DNA from: Chaetoderma sp. LZ-2023a
Lineage: Eukaryota > Mollusca > Caudofoveata > Chaetodermatida > Chaetodermatidae
Reading direction: 5' to 3'
DNA: 64,000 nt
NCBI GenBank assembly: GCA_034401795.1
Contig: CM067367.1
Coordinates: 29,036,690-29,100,689 of the forward strand
This document shows, in pieces, positions 34,645 to 47,217 of this stretch. Position 1 is the first letter of the stretch, and every line of letters starts with the position of its first letter. A program made the position numbers and the translations under genes. The notes under the pieces are model-generated. The model was not told the origin of the DNA and made no database searches. It saw nothing but the letters and a program-made list of their open reading frames with translations.

Positions 34645-35190
34645 ATTAATGAAGGCTTGGACTCGGTCGCATGCATAGTAGCATAAGTGCGCATGCTCAC
34701 AGACTCGTTTATATGTTCTCTATAGGAATAGAGGAACCGGTTCCCTAGAGCAATGACTGCTTTAGAGTTAAAGAGATACTATCAAGACTACCCAATGGAG
34801 GGATGTATCTCTGCTAAACTTGTTTCAAGGGAACCTACACCATGGGAATGAATAGGTTAAAATTTTCTGAGATATCTAAGTCAGGTGACTTTTAGCAAAC
34901 AGTGAATTGAGTGGCTTAGTATTTTTGTTGTGTTACAAAACAATGGATATTAAAGATTAAAGTTTGGCTTTAATCAACAGAAAAACGAACTCGTATTTTA
35001 ACCATAGACATATCTAGGAATAGACGTCTTCAGATGATGAATGTTCATCATCTGAATTTTCTTCGATCCATGCAGATTTAACTGTACTGCAAACACGTGA
35101 CATATGCCCATATCTATGACATTTTCCGCACCGCTTGTTTCACGCCGAACACTTGTAACGAGGATGGCATGGTTCTTCACCACAGTTTAG
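34645..35190 (-). mobile_element. Rearranged gypsy fragment: LTR plus gag zinc-knuckle piece
   Basis: 34645-34930 is the inverse of the LTR at 27780-28060. 34935-35022 is the inverse of 23590-23690. 35022-35190 corresponds to 26735-26900 in the same strand sense. On the minus strand it encodes a complete second knuckle, CGKCHRYGHMSRVC (CX2CX4HX4C), which the larger element has lost. It derives from a different and less deleted copy of the same family. Confidence 0.75.
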
Positions 35191-35941
35191 TTGGTTTACA
35201 AGAGATACCTGTGTTGAAGACACGTCGTGTGCGACGTAAAGTACACAACACACCGTAGCGAATATGTCTTATTCCCGTCATGCCATCCCAGCTACGTTGG
35301 GGCTGCCTGATGAACTAGCTTTTTCACTTTATTAAAATATAATTTTTCTTAATTTTTCTTCCCGCATTAGTATGTCAGGACGGATTGTGGATAGCGAAAC
35401 ATATCCATGCGGACCCAATAAACGGGCCACACTGTATGCATTCCTTCATTTATCCGGGATGCATACGTAATTTACATTAAAACTGTGATATCACTGTTAA
35501 AACATATCTGTATAAATAAACTTTTCTTATATTTTCTTATATATTATAAATGATTGAGGTACATTAGAGCTTGGGTGTTCTCTGCGGAAAATAATTATCC
35601 GCACCCGAGAGAACGCCCATGAGAGCTATTGTTAGCCGAATCGTGGTATTAAATAAAAGTACAGCACGCACCACGAAATAAACAAACAAAAAATAAATAA
35701 AAGACCTAGAAAAGTAATTCCAGGTCAAAAATGAAAACTAAGAGTATGCCTCCCTCCCAAACTCTTTCACACCCTAGGTGCTCTTCTCTTATAACCACGC
35801 GTCTCTCGTGTCACTCTCCTCTCGGCTACGCACCTACTCAGGAAGTCTATAATTCCCACCTGGCATGCTCCCATGTGTTCGATCCGCGATGCATTGATCG
35901 TTTGTCACAGGTGTCAAACTAGGAGGTGGGTGGGGGGGGGG
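35191..35941. other. No recognisable gene
   Basis: AT-rich stretch with two inverted ATCCGCAC/GTGCGGAT-like motifs near 35400-35600. Ends in a G-rich run at 35930-35942. Confidence 0.4.
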
Positions 35942-36615
35942 GGAGAGTGTAGCACGGATCGACCGGATGGGTACGGACTGTCCCAGCCAAGCTGGGTGCG
36001 GAATGACCATTCCGGAATCGCTCCAAGCACGCCACCTGAGTAGGATGGTACGCGTATATAGGCCCTGGGAGAGGTTTTTGTTTAAAATGGCTAAGTCCAT
36101 TGGAATGTGTAGTGAGCATGCGCGCGCGTCAGAGCTTCCCTGACAACACGTGTCGGAATTGGGAGAGAGAGTGTATGCCTATAGTATACCGAGTTGGTAC
36201 TAGTGATTTCCTTAAATCATACTATTCTCGTCGTTCTTGGTATCGAGCAAGATCAGATTAAAACGAGGATCATAGAACTTTTTACCATTTTAAAATCATA
36301 TCAGAAATGGCGGAGTTATCAACAAAACTCCCGGTAAATTATTTACAAAATATTGCTTTTGACGTAACTGAATGGGGAATGTGCTGTTCACATCACCACA
36401 TCTAGTTGCAGGCTGATTGGCTACAGCTCGTCCACTGATTGGCTAAAGCGCCTGCCTCTGACATCACGAGTAGCATAAAAGGGACGAAAAATGGAAGATC
36501 AAGAGCATCATCGGCGTGGAAGCCGACCCGTCAAGAAGATTGCTGGACCAGCGCGCAGTGCCAGATGCGGGACAACCGACGGTGAGTCCATTGATCATCA
36601 TCACGGTGCCATTCG
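35942..36615 (+). repeat. Composite repeat segment A, copy 2
   Basis: Co-linear with 4523-5215. The CRE and TATA equivalents near 36460-36485 are mutated. A deletion near 36365 removes about 25 bases present in copy 1. Confidence 0.8.
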
Positions 36616-36626
36616 GAATTCAGGAT

Positions 36627-37220
36627 AAGGATAACATTCATATAAAATAGAAAGTATAAAACTGCAGTCAGAAGGACCGGTAAGGTACTTATTAGGCATC
36701 AGTACCATATATGGAAATAATGAAATATACAACAGTATCGCTACTTGAGTACCTATTGGTCATTGGTACGGTAAAAGTTCATAAGTCACTGAAATTGATG
36801 CGTTAATATGAAAATAGCGCGAGATGGCACAATCTTTAATGCAGGGAAGATTTTCGCAGGCAGGTCTCCGCAAGCAGGTTTCCGCAGGCAGACTATTGAT
36901 GCGGCACACTATCATGATGGAGAAGAAGAACGGATAATAAGATGTCAATTAGATAGTCATTTAACTGATACATGATTTAAACATTTAAACAGGTTGTTGT
37001 AAAGTTTCCGTCTGTCAACAGCAGTGTGAAAGTTGAAGCTTGCCCATTAACAGAGAGGGCTACTGTCATAATTAATTATGCATGTACAATAACTGGGTAC
37101 ATGGTGCGGAATACATCGCATAGCTCTTGCGGCGCACCGAGCAAAATCCCACCAGACTGTGGTCTAAAAGTTAATTATCACACGCGTCATGCAGCGCGGA
37201 AGTTTGAATCCACATTTCAG
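36627..37220. repeat. Inverted B-C block with the E1 empty site
   Basis: 36627-36971 is the reverse complement of segment C (11445-11100), and 36968-37220 is the reverse complement of segment B (5718-5465). They abut with no E1 between them, at ATAC 36968-36971 (GTAT on the other strand). Relative to segments A and D the block is inverted compared with copy 1. Confidence 0.85.
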
Positions 37221-37514
37221 CGTTTATTCTGGTTGCTCTATATATATATATGGGGTTTTAGTTATCCGGACTTAAATGACACTGGATGAATGATCGGGCT
37301 AAGTGTAGAGCAAATTTATGCGCCAACCTAGTTGTATCATATACAAAAGATTGCACATGGTAGATAGTGGTAAAAGGATAAACCCTCGGTAAAAAGATAA
37401 ACCATAAAAAGTATAAACATACAATTATAGTGTAACCATTTAAAGGACAACCATTCAGCTCTAAGTCACAATGTCTATGGAAGCCAAATTTAAAACACAA
37501 ATAAATTGGGCTAG

Positions 37515-38717
37515 TGTTCTCTTTGTCGAGAGGACAAGAATGGCGATCTTAAGTCACCATTTAAAAACCCTGCCGAAAAAGGACAAGATGGGTATACCGA
37601 ATTAGCAAAGAATATCCCTCGGTTCCATGCATTGAATGCACTCCCGCTCAAGCTTAACATAGCAAAACTAGATGACGGTGCTGGGATAGAGGAAACCTTG
37701 AGAGAAAATAGTCATGAAAGTTGCAAGATTCTTTTTAACAACACAAAGCTGGATAGAGCTGAAAAAATAACTTCCACCGCTGGAGTTGATAGAGATGAGA
37801 GCTGCAGTAGCAAGATTCCACGAAACGCCAGAGATCCTACAACTACAACAGAATTCTTTCTATGTGAAATGCCAGCTCAAGGAAATGCTCTCAGACAAGC
37901 AATGATGATGAAACTGAATGAGAGAATGCATCACCAAGAATCCCAATCACCCACCAATGCCGAGTCAGTCATTACCAGCACCTGAATCAATCAACTCACA
38001 CCTGAGGGAAGAGTATGCCTGGCTAGAGGAAGTTCACATCACTGAAGATGTGGCTGATATCAGTATAACATGGGCAGCCAACCATGCAACACAGAAGAGG
38101 AGCCATCCATTTGAAGTGAGCATTTCGTCATTACTTCCACTGATTCAAGATCAAGCGCACTCTGTTGCAACAATCAAACATGTCATAGCGAAGATCCGAG
38201 ACACAATCACTTTCCTGAACCCTAAGTACTCAAAGAATTTTTTCAGCAAGTGCTAAAGCTTTCGACTGTTCTAAAGGAGAAGGGGGATCCTTTCCAGGAA
38301 GAGTCAGCTGAACTGCTGGTGTTGGATACAAAAGACATTTCCGATCGCGATCTCGCTGAAATGATTGGTACCCACCACCAGGGCGGCAAGGAGCAGTTCA
38401 TGTCATTCATCGAAGATCTAGAGAGGGGAGACAAATGCTATTCTACCAGCCAATTAAGAAAAACAAGGTGACTTTCTTCAAACATGAACAGGTGATCAGT
38501 AGTTCCAAGGAGAAGGTGTTGAAAGATGAATACCAGCTCTTTTCCCAAATATTCTTTTCATGCCAGATAAGACATGAGAATCAGTCTGCCCCTGCCTCCC
38601 TTAGTGACAATGGTCAACTTCATGCTTGTCATAAATCACAGCTTGTTGAAATACTTGAAGCAGAAGTGACAATACGAGATATAGAATCAAAGGCAGATTC
38701 TATAATCATAGATGGTT
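37515..38717 (+). pseudogene. PIN/CXC-family gene fragment, near-identical to E2 copy
   Basis: Nearly identical to 42858-44060 (offset 5343). The N-terminal CxxC (CSLCRED at 37515) leads to LPLKLNIAKL and HESCKILFNNTKLDRAEK, matching the zinc-module plan of the E1 protein. The reading then passes through several frames (37632-37985, 37918-38256, 38250-38471). It stops abruptly in (AT)n before the PIN-like part. Only a handful of bases differ from the E2 copy, plus one stretch of about 19 bp absent here near 38573. Confidence 0.75.
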
Positions 38718-38718
38718 G

Positions 38719-38842
<124 letters not shown>

Positions 38843-38907
38843 CAACCAGAATAAATAAGGATAACATTCATATAAAATAGAAAGTATAAAACTGCAGTCA
38901 GAAGGAC

Positions 38908-40180
38908 TATATATATTGTTCTCACTGTATTAGTTAGTTTTGTATATGGTAAGTAGCCATTCTAGTTAATATGTTTTGTGTATTTATAAAAACTCTAGAA
39001 TGCAGTACGCTAGGTAATACTATACAGCATTATAGATCCGCATCACTTCTCCCCTAGCATCAATTTTACACTGAGGTCGCTGATCATGCTCTAATTGCTC
39101 GAGCCTGACATGTTATCGACTAAACCTGGCTATTTTAGCCCAATAGGATAGGCTTAATGTGGTTAGGGACAATTTCTCCATAAGAGACGCATAGTGTACG
39201 CCTCTTTTCCGGATGTAGTGGATATGTAACACCACGCACGGGCTATGTTGTGTAAAATTGGCCAATTACCTTAGGGCCTCTTATTAATATCAAGTTTTTG
39301 TCTCTTTCCACAATCCACTAGCCGCAAGGCTTAATAATTGTTTGGATTCCCTATCGACACATTAGCAGGGTCTGACTCTAGGGAACTACTGGGGTTTCTG
39401 AGTAGTGATAACTAAAGTGCCGATTTACATACATCTCCCCTGTATCCTCTGATACTAGTTAGTTAGATCCCCCCCCCCCCCGCCAATGTAGGAAGCACTG
39501 TGAAAAGAAATAATATTATGTGATACCGGCCTGCAGTGCATCTCTGGGCATTCTGGAACTTAACCCCCAATGACAGGTATATGTTAATTCCGTAACACGC
39601 GGTGACGGATGAGATGCGGATCTCCATCCAATTCATTGTAGTGTCTGGGTGAGGTCTTAGAAACCACCACGCCCTTACGGGAAGGACACTAGCCGTGGAT
39701 ATCCGTCACTTTATCCCCACCATAAATGACATGGCGCTTTCTAAAAATTGCTTTTGTGAACTGTAAACGTGTCCTGGTGATGTTATATGTGTTTGCGGGA
39801 CAGTGGTGACCAGATTGTTATTTGATTCGGGAGCTATTGCTCCGTAACGTGTTCGCATGCTATCTTTCGGAGGTAGATGCTATGCAGGGCGACCTACGGG
39901 GAGCTGAGCATCTTCGCCTGTTAGATAAATGTATCTAAAGTTAGGTAGGAATCCCTGCCACTTGCGGCCAATGCTTGTACTCGTTTCTAATAACTAAATG
40001 GTAGGTTAGAATGTAGCAGAAGGCCCGCATAAATAAAGCGGCAACTACCAATGCAGTAACTTTGGACCTACATAAGACGGTGACCTGTGAATTCTTCGGA
40101 AATCATTCGTCCCGTCTTCACTTAAACCAGTGTGCATCACATTAATTATGGCTTCACTAGGATTTTCAGCACTTAGCATT
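38908..40180 (+). repeat. Composite repeat segment D, copy 2
   Basis: Co-linear with 11490-12715. It is preceded by a direct copy (38857-38907) of the 51 bases at 36627-36677 and contains a 13-base poly-C run at 39469-39481. Confidence 0.82.
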
Positions 40181-40186
40181 TTCTGA

Positions 40187-40350
40187 TCGTTCCACCAGCT
40201 CTAGAGGCCAGTCTTTGTACTTTCCGGAGAGATGCGATATAGGATCCGCAACCCCGAGAACCGCAGCTAACCAGACCTCCTGTGCATCATGTATATGCGG
40301 TGCAATGGAGTGGAGCGACATGGGGGACCAGCGCGTACCCCCCCCCCCCC
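40187..40350 (+). repeat. Start of the gypsy-like unit, copy 2
   Basis: Matches 13262-13440, directly after segment D. The 540 bp between D and this stretch in copy 1 is absent here. Homology ends at a poly-C run near 40339, so no gag follows. Confidence 0.8.
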
Positions 40351-40659
40351 CTTACCCTACAGTAGCAACAATTAGAAACAGAGTGCATACATATGTACCA
40401 TCAGCTACGGCACGCGTGGCTGAATGCACATCATGGAGTGCTAGCCTTAGGTCAGCTTCCCTGTGGAATAAATGGCAGTCAGGGTTATTTGTCCCTGGGC
40501 CGGGTTTATTCACAGACAAATACATACCCTTTGTGACATAGACGTGTTTGCTTGTCTGTGAATAACCAGCCAAGATATCGTCAGTAAGGAGTTGTCACAC
40601 CTGTTGTTTGATGGCATCGTTTGTGAGAAAGTTATTCCAATCTCTTAGGTTTGGTAATG

Positions 40660-41010
40660 GAACTCTCCAAGTGTATCCATCGATCATCTGACGTCATATG
40701 ACGTCATAATTAACTAAGGCATGAATGATTCGATTAAGCCCATCTGTGACGATTAATAGTCCGACACGTTGTACGAATTGTATGTCTTTACTATTTAATA
40801 AATATGCTGTCGAATATTTTGAATATTTTGAAACTAATTTGACTGGGCGCTGTTGCTGCACCCAGTCAAATTAGTTTCAAAATACTCAACAGCTTACCTG
40901 TATAGTTTTCTGGAAATTGATAGTCAGGACGTTCGTGGATCGATCGATCCCAACATGGGCGAAGCGTGGGTGGAGCTTAACTAGTGATGGGCGGAGCATA
41001 GTTAAACCTG
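40660..41010 (+). repeat. Foldback repeat copy
   Basis: The hairpin core spans 40805-40893. The left flank has TGTACGAATTGTATGTCTTT at 40776; the right flank has GATCGATCGATCCCAACA and GTGGGTGGAGCTTA. The left arm has an internal TTTTGAATATTTTGAA duplication. Confidence 0.85.
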
Positions 41011-41212
41011 CAAATGTCCATTTTCTCATGATGTTTCACGCCTTCCCGTTGTGTCGGATCCCGTATTTTAAAGACCGAGTTTCCGATAATCCGTCGTTGA
41101 AGGTGACGCCAAGTTACGGTTGTCGGTCTTCGTAAGGCAAAACGGTGTCTCAGATGTTCATATCTGCTACTTGTTAGTTCGTTGATAGGATTAAGAGATA
41201 AAGGAATCCAGT

Positions 41213-41592
41213 TTTAGCTATGCCCGGCCCATCTCTAGCTAAGCTCCACCCACGCTATGTCCGTGTTGTGATCGGTCGCTGACTGTCAATTTCCAGAAGA
41301 GTATAGGCCTACGAGGCCTACGGGTAAGCTGTTTGAATATTTTGAACCTAATTTGACAGGGTGCTGTGGTTGCCTATGGCAGCCCTAAACTGCAGTTTCA
41401 AAATATTCAACAGCATATTAATTAAATAGTAAAGACATACAATTCGTTCAGCAACGCTTAATTATTCCGTCACCAATTAAGCGTTCGTAACGAACCTACC
41501 CACGTCAGTCATGACGCAATTGATTATGACGTTAGCCTACATGTCACGTAGTTGATTATGACGCCATATGATTGATGGATAAAACGGAATCC
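41213..41592 (-). repeat. Foldback repeat copy, opposite orientation
   Basis: The hairpin core is 41328-41414. The ends GGAATCCAGTTTTA and TAAAACGGAATCC are short terminal inverted repeats. It carries the same TGACGT-rich arm as the other copies. Confidence 0.85.
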
Positions 41593-41737
41593 TCCATTAT
41601 ACCTAATATGAGTTGCTTTCCATGTGAAATGAACACTCATGTTAAGGGGTCCAGCATCTTTGGTACCAAAATACGTGTCTCTTATAGACGTGTTTCAAGA
41701 TTAGGCACAAGCCTAAAATGATAATTAGGCCTAGTTG

Positions 41738-41975
41738 ATAGAGCATGAAATTTGGTATGGTTAATCTACACATGTCCATTTTCATATCTACCCGATTGGC
41801 CATTGGAAAATTCAAAATGGCGGCCATTTTCCCAGATGGTCGCCAAATTCACATATAAAACACATTATTTATATAAATGGATCGGCTTGATAGATTTAAG
41901 TGATCTTGATGTTGATTTATATGTTTTCAAACATGCTGAAACTGATTTTACTAGTTTTAGGGCACTCAAGTAAAC
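41738..41975 (+). repeat. E2 left terminal inverted repeat
   Basis: Inverted partner of 45380-45600. Shared landmarks are AATTTGG, GATTGGCCATT, ATGGCGGCCATTTT, GATTTATATGT and GAAACTGATTT, in order. Confidence 0.78.
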
Positions 41976-42039
41976 CATTTTCCATATTAAACTACTCTCG
42001 AGAACAATCTGGCATTGTCACGCGACTTGTCTGTGTTGT

Positions 42040-42593
42040 TTGCAGTGCTTACCCCTAACTCCTAATATGTGGGGTATAGTGGTAGAGGTAGTACTCTTGT
42101 CTCAGCAGTCAGCTACATTCTTTGAATGGACTCTGGTACTGGTCCTCATTGTATCATCCAGCTCTCACTTATGGCTCCAAGAAGTTTTTAGTGCATGACA
42201 ATGGCCACACCCGGTAAACCGTGTTAGCTCGTGGGCTAAACTAGGTGATGGTCGCGTATAGAGTTTCTATGTATACGTGAGTATGGTGACACCAAAATTT
42301 CAATTGTATGAAGTGGACAATATTCAATGCCTAAACTGGCTCAAGAAGAAAAATACAATATCGTTAAAAGATTGAATGTTCGCGAACTACTAGGGCACAC
42401 TGGTGACATCACTGTTGTGGAATGGAACTCAGCATAGGGTTCAGTGTCAGCTAAGCATGGTATTCAACATATAGGGTGAGATAGCCACAACTACTTAGTG
42501 TCTCAAATGCTACCTAACCAGCCCTACATAGGTTGGGCAACCGTACCTGGATTGACAGGATGTGCCAGCACGGGAGAGCCGAGACAAGGGTAA
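42040..42593. other. E2 interior upstream of the duplicated segment
   Basis: No frame. A tRNA-like stretch near 42066-42140 (GTATAGTGGTAGAGG) hints at a pol III A box, but no convincing B box or cloverleaf was found. Confidence 0.3.
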
Positions 42594-44060
42594 TGGGGTT
42601 TTAGTTATCCGGACTTAAATGACACTGGATGAATGATCGGGCTAAGTGTAGAGCAAATTTATGCGCCAACCTAGTTGTATCTTATACAAAAGATTGCACA
42701 TGGTAGATAGTGGTAAAAGGATAAACCCTCGGTAAAAAGATAAACCATAAAAAGTATAAACATACAATTATAGTGTAACCATTTAAAGGACAACCATTCA
42801 GCTCTAAGTCACAATGTCTATGGAAGCCAAATTTAAAACACAAATAAATTGGGCTAGTGTTCTCTTTGTCGAGAGGACAAGAATGGCGATCTTAAGTCAC
42901 CATTTAAAAACCCTGCCGAAAAAGGACAAGATGGGTATACCGAATTAGCAAAGAATATCCCTCGGTTCCATGCATTGAATGCACTCCCGCTCAAGCTTAA
43001 CATAGCAAAACTAGATGACGGTGCTGGGATAGAGGAAACCTTGAGAGAAAATAGTCATGAAAGTTGCAAGATTCTTTTTAACAACACAAAGCTGGATAGA
43101 GCTGAAAAAATAACTTCCACCGCTGGAGTTGATAGAGATGAGAGCTGCAGTAGCAAGATTCCACGAAACGCCAGAGATCCTACAACTACAACAGAATTCT
43201 TTCTATGTGAAATGCCAGCTCAAGGAAATGCTCTCAGACAAGCAATGATGATGAAACTGAATGAGAGAATGCATCACCAAGAATCCCAATCACCCACCAA
43301 TGCCGAGTCACTCATTACCAGCACCTGAATCAATCAACTCACACCTGAGGGAAGAGTATGCCTGGCTAGAGGAAGTTCACATCACTGAAGATGTGGCTGA
43401 TATCAGTATAACATGGGCAGCCAACCATGCAACACAGAAGAGGAGTCATCCATTTGAAGTGAGCATTTCGTCATTACTTCCACTGATTCAAGATCAAGCG
43501 CACTCTGTTGCAACAATCAAACATGTCATAGCGAAGATCCGAGACACAATCACTTTCCTGAACCCTAAGTACTCAAAGAATTTTTTCAGCAAGTGCTAAA
43601 GCTTTCGACTGTTCTAAAGGAGAAGGGGGATCCTTTCCAGGAAGAGTCAGCTGAACTGCTGGTGTTGGATACAAAAGACATTTCCGATCGCGATCTCGCT
43701 GAAATGATTGGTACCCACCACCAGGGCGGCAAGGAGCAGTTCATGTCATTCATCGAAGATCTAGAGAGGGGAGACAAATGCTATTCTACCAGCCAATTAA
43801 GAAAAACAAGGTGACTTTCTTCAAACATGAACAGGTGATCAGTAGTTCCAAGGAGAAGGTGTTGAAAGATGAATACCAGCTCTTTTCCCAAATATTCTTT
43901 TCATGCCAGATAAGACTTAGAAGAGTTCTTCACACATGAGAATCAGTCTGCCCCTGCCTCCCTTAGTGACAATGGTCAACTTCATGCTTGTCATAAATCA
44001 CAGCTTGTTGAAATACTTGAAGCAGAAGTGACAATACGAGATATAGAATCAAAGGCAGAT
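42594..44060 (+). repeat. E2 segment duplicated at 37251-38717
   Basis: Offset 5343 throughout most of its length, with only a few substitutions. It starts at ATGGGGTTTTAG and ends at GATGGTT in both copies. Confidence 0.93.
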
Positions 44061-45240
44061 TCTATAATCATAGATGGTTCAGCATTGGTCAATTCCATAC
44101 CTCCACGTTCCTCCACGACATTTAATGATTATACCAGTAAAGATGTTCTGCTAAAACTGGAATCCTACTGCCCGAAGTTGTTGTGTTTGATGTGCACGAG
44201 AAATCCCGTCTAAAGTCTGAGGCAAGGTCCAAACGAGGCAAGGGGATCAAAAGAACGGTTACCGGAACAAGCAAAACTCCGACAAATTGCAAAAGCTTTC
44301 TACGAGATGATAACAACAAGACTGAACTGTTTCATTTCCTTGCAGACAAAATGTGTGAAGTACATACGCCAAGCGTAATCATTGTAACAAAAGAAGAAGA
44401 CATGATTAGCAACCAGAGAAGGTCGCTAGATGATCTAGCTCCGTGCTCCCATGAAGAGGCCAATACACGTCTCTTTCTACATGATAGTCAAGCCACAGCC
44501 GAGGGTAGCAAGTCACTTATAATAAATGCCAATGACACATAACCGCAGAAAACCACAGATTTCATCTTGAGAAGGGCTCTCCAAGTGTGATACCAGCGAT
44601 CGAAAAGAAGAAGAAGACACATATGTAATTGTGATAGCCATATCTGTGTTGGTATCTCTGAAGGTGCTTGGTCTCGAGGAAATGTGGATTGCCTTTGGAC
44701 AAGGAGCCAATACTAGGTGGATCCCAGTACATGAGATAGCGGCTGCAATAGGACCAAAGCAAGCCAGTGGAATGCCATTCTTCCATGCATTCAGTGGCTA
44801 TGACGTTGTATCAGCTTTTCCTGGTAAAGGGAAGAAGTCCACCTGGCAGACATGGAATGTATGTAATGATGTATCTGCTACCTTCACCAAACTCAGCCAG
44901 TTTCCAGCAACAGTCGATGGTGATGACATTCAGATCATGGAGAGATTTGTGGTGATCATGTATGATTGGTGCAGCTACACGTGTCAATGACGCAATGCGC
45001 AACCTCTTTGGCTGCAAGCAAAGACCATATAACACAATTCTACCCACCAAGTCAGCACTCAAGGAACATGTGAAACGTGCGGCCTACCAGAAATCCTGCT
45101 GACTGGGGATGTACAAAGAAGGGAGACCTCTGGCAGGTATACTGGACAGACCTTCCACCGGTGTACATGCTTCCGACGGGGTCTCACCCGCACGGCATTC
45201 TGTGGTTACATGTGTCAGAATGAGCAAGTGTGAGAAAGAC
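42858..45240 (+). pseudogene. E2 gene: decayed PIN-like/CXC family protein
   Basis: Pieces in order: the N-terminal CxxC (42858), LPLKLNIAKL and the HESC module (42975-43328), a middle region (43261-43814), FDVHEKSRLK and RGKGIKRTVTG (about 44183-44280). Then come the PIN-like part with HEEANTRLFLH (about 44450) and IINANDT (44525), MWIAFGQGANTRWIPVHE (44680-44735), FFHAFSGYDVVSAFPGKGK (44780-44835, the counterpart of HAILGCDSTSRLYGIGK in E1) and VVIMYDW. HVKRAAYQ (45070) and Cys remnants of the CXC domain (45150-45220) close it. At least six frameshifts or stops make it dead. It belongs to the same superfamily as E1 but to a distant branch. Confidence 0.75.
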
Positions 45241-45379
45241 ATTCATGATGAGCATTAGAAATTGTGAATTGAACTATTGAACTTTAGTACAATTACAATC
45301 ATGTCATATATTACATGAATAAAGAGAGGATTTAAGGGTTTTTTAAATTTGAAATGCGATGTCTGGTCGTTTTTTAACT

Positions 45380-45600
45380 ATTAAATCAGTTTCTACATAG
45401 TGGAACACATATAAATCGACACCAGGATCACTCAAATTGACCAACCGTATCCATTTATACGTCAATAAATAGCTCTGATAGGTGGATTTTGGCAGCCATC
45501 TTGAAAAATGGCCGCCATCTTGGATTTTCAAATGGCCAATCTGGTAGATTTGAAAAGGGGACCTGTATAGATTAATTATGCCAAATTACATGCTTGTATC
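45380..45600 (-). repeat. E2 right terminal inverted repeat
   Basis: Inverted partner of 41738-41975. It contains two degenerate copies of the GCCATCTTG motif, at 45494 and 45513. Confidence 0.78.
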
Positions 45601-45907
45601 ACCGTTTGCACGATTCCGCTGAAAAACGCCTCTTATCTGCCCCACTAATAGTTTAAATGTGTAATGTAAAGAAATGTCATTCCAGGCACAGTATAATAAT
45701 GTCCGGAATATTAGCTAATGTATCCCAGAATGAGTTGTTCCCCATTAGTATATTATTACAGTGATCGGAAGTTCATGTGCTATGGCCGGAACCCGATATC
45801 CGCCCGTATTTAAGCCCACTTGTGTCAATAGCGCCTCAAAGCGCTCAAAATACTACTTATGTCAATTCATCGTTTTATTGGTCAACATTTTTCAAATAAT
45901 TTTAATT

Positions 45908-46520
45908 TTAGAAGACTATTTTGATAAACTTACTACTGGAACTTTTGCCGGCTTGACCATCAAAAGGGTAACGTTAAAGAAAATTTACGTTTTTGCTTGG
46001 CCAGTGTCCATTCGAAGGCCAAGAGAGGAGTATTTTTGACAATTTACCACTGGAATGACTGGCTCGCTTACCGAGTCAGTCATTCCACTGGTAAATATTC
46101 AAAAATAATCTTCTCTTGACCTGCAAATAGACATGTCTCAAGACCACTACATAGCATGGTTTGAACTACTACACGCAAAGAGTAGTCGGAAGGAAAATCA
46201 CGTACAAAGTGGGACCTCTCAGGAACAATTGCTATGATATAAGCATGTTATTTATAATAATAGTAATTAAGATGACAGTTTATTGTAAAGTTAGGCGTGT
46301 CGTCGTGTTTCTTTTTCGATATATTATTGAAATCCGGTTCACAGCACAAATATTGATTCGCAGAAAGTGGAATAATGAAATTTAAATGTTTCACAAGGCT
46401 TATTAAAAATGCTAATCTGGTTCAAAATCTAAATTTGCAGTTCAATTGTTCAGATCACACCGTCGGTGCTGTTTTCAGCCAGTCATTACAGTGATAAATT
46501 TTCAAAAATTGTCTTCTGTT
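45908..46520. repeat. Second foldback family: one hairpin nested in another
   Basis: 46021-46062 and 46077-46117 form a 41-42-bp imperfect hairpin (AAGAGAGGAGTATTTTTGAC...). A separated left-arm-like copy lies at about 45908-45955 and a right-arm-like copy at about 46479-46520, so the intact hairpin seems to sit inside an older split one. Confidence 0.6.
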
Positions 46521-46875
46521 GGCCTGCAAATGTGCATCACTCAAGAGCACGCCAGGTGCCATTTTGCAGGTTTAACCATTATAAGATTCAGCTGAAACAA
46601 GGGGGGTTAGGAACGTCTTCACTGAGCCGAAGCAATAGAGAAGAGCATCTAAATCTCCTGATGATGCGTGTTATTGCGCTAGTACTGGCCCAATACCGGC
46701 AGTATTAGCCCAGCATGTGCCCAGTACCCACCCAGTAACCTACCTTATCATGACACTTGAATCAAGCTAAAGAGCATCCAGTCATTTTGGCACGTTGCTT
46801 AAATCTTTCAATAACATGAAACATTGTAGAGAGTTAGAGATATTTAAAAAATTTTGTTCCAAGCAATGGTCCCTT
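46521..46875. other. No recognisable gene
   Basis: Short anonymous stretch between foldback families. Confidence 0.4.
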
Positions 46876-47217
46876 GGAGGAATTCAGTTTTATCTATGCC
46901 TCGCCCATCTCTAGCCAAGCTTCACCCACCGGTCGCTCGTGTTGGGATAGATCGATCCCTGAACTCCCTGACTATTAATTTCCAGAAAACTATACAGGTA
47001 AGCTGTTGAATATTTGGTTAGTAATTTGACTGAGTGCTGTTGCTGCCTATTTATTAAATAGTAGACACACAATTCGTACAACAACGCTTAGTCCGTTATC
47101 AATTAAGCGTGACGAACTTATCTACCTCATTCATGGCGTAATTGATTATGATGTCATCATACACGTCACGTAGTTGATTATGGCGTCATATTATTGATGA
47201 ATAAACTGGATTCCTCC
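46876..47217 (-). repeat. Foldback repeat copy with one arm of the hairpin deleted
   Basis: Terminal inverted repeats are GGAGGAATTCAGTTTTAT (46876 on) and ATAAACTGGATTCCTCC (to 47217). Only the left hairpin arm remains (47002-47047), and it joins directly to TATTTATTAAATAG. Confidence 0.85.

Larger units (their letters stand above)
41690..45645 (+). mobile_element. E2: TIR element with decayed PIN/CXC gene
   Basis: 41738-41975 and 45380-45600 match in inverted orientation over more than 200 bp, with weaker similarity outward to about 41690 and 45645. Both arms hold an ATGGCGGCC-type motif (41814-41825; 45510-45522). Between them lies a shredded gene of the same family as E1. Exact ends and target duplication are not resolved. 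Confidence 0.72.

Noticed and set aside
42060-42145. tRNA-like or SINE head (GTATAGTGGTAGAGG)
   Set aside because: An A-box-like string is present but there is no good B box, no acceptor pairing and no repeat of it elsewhere.
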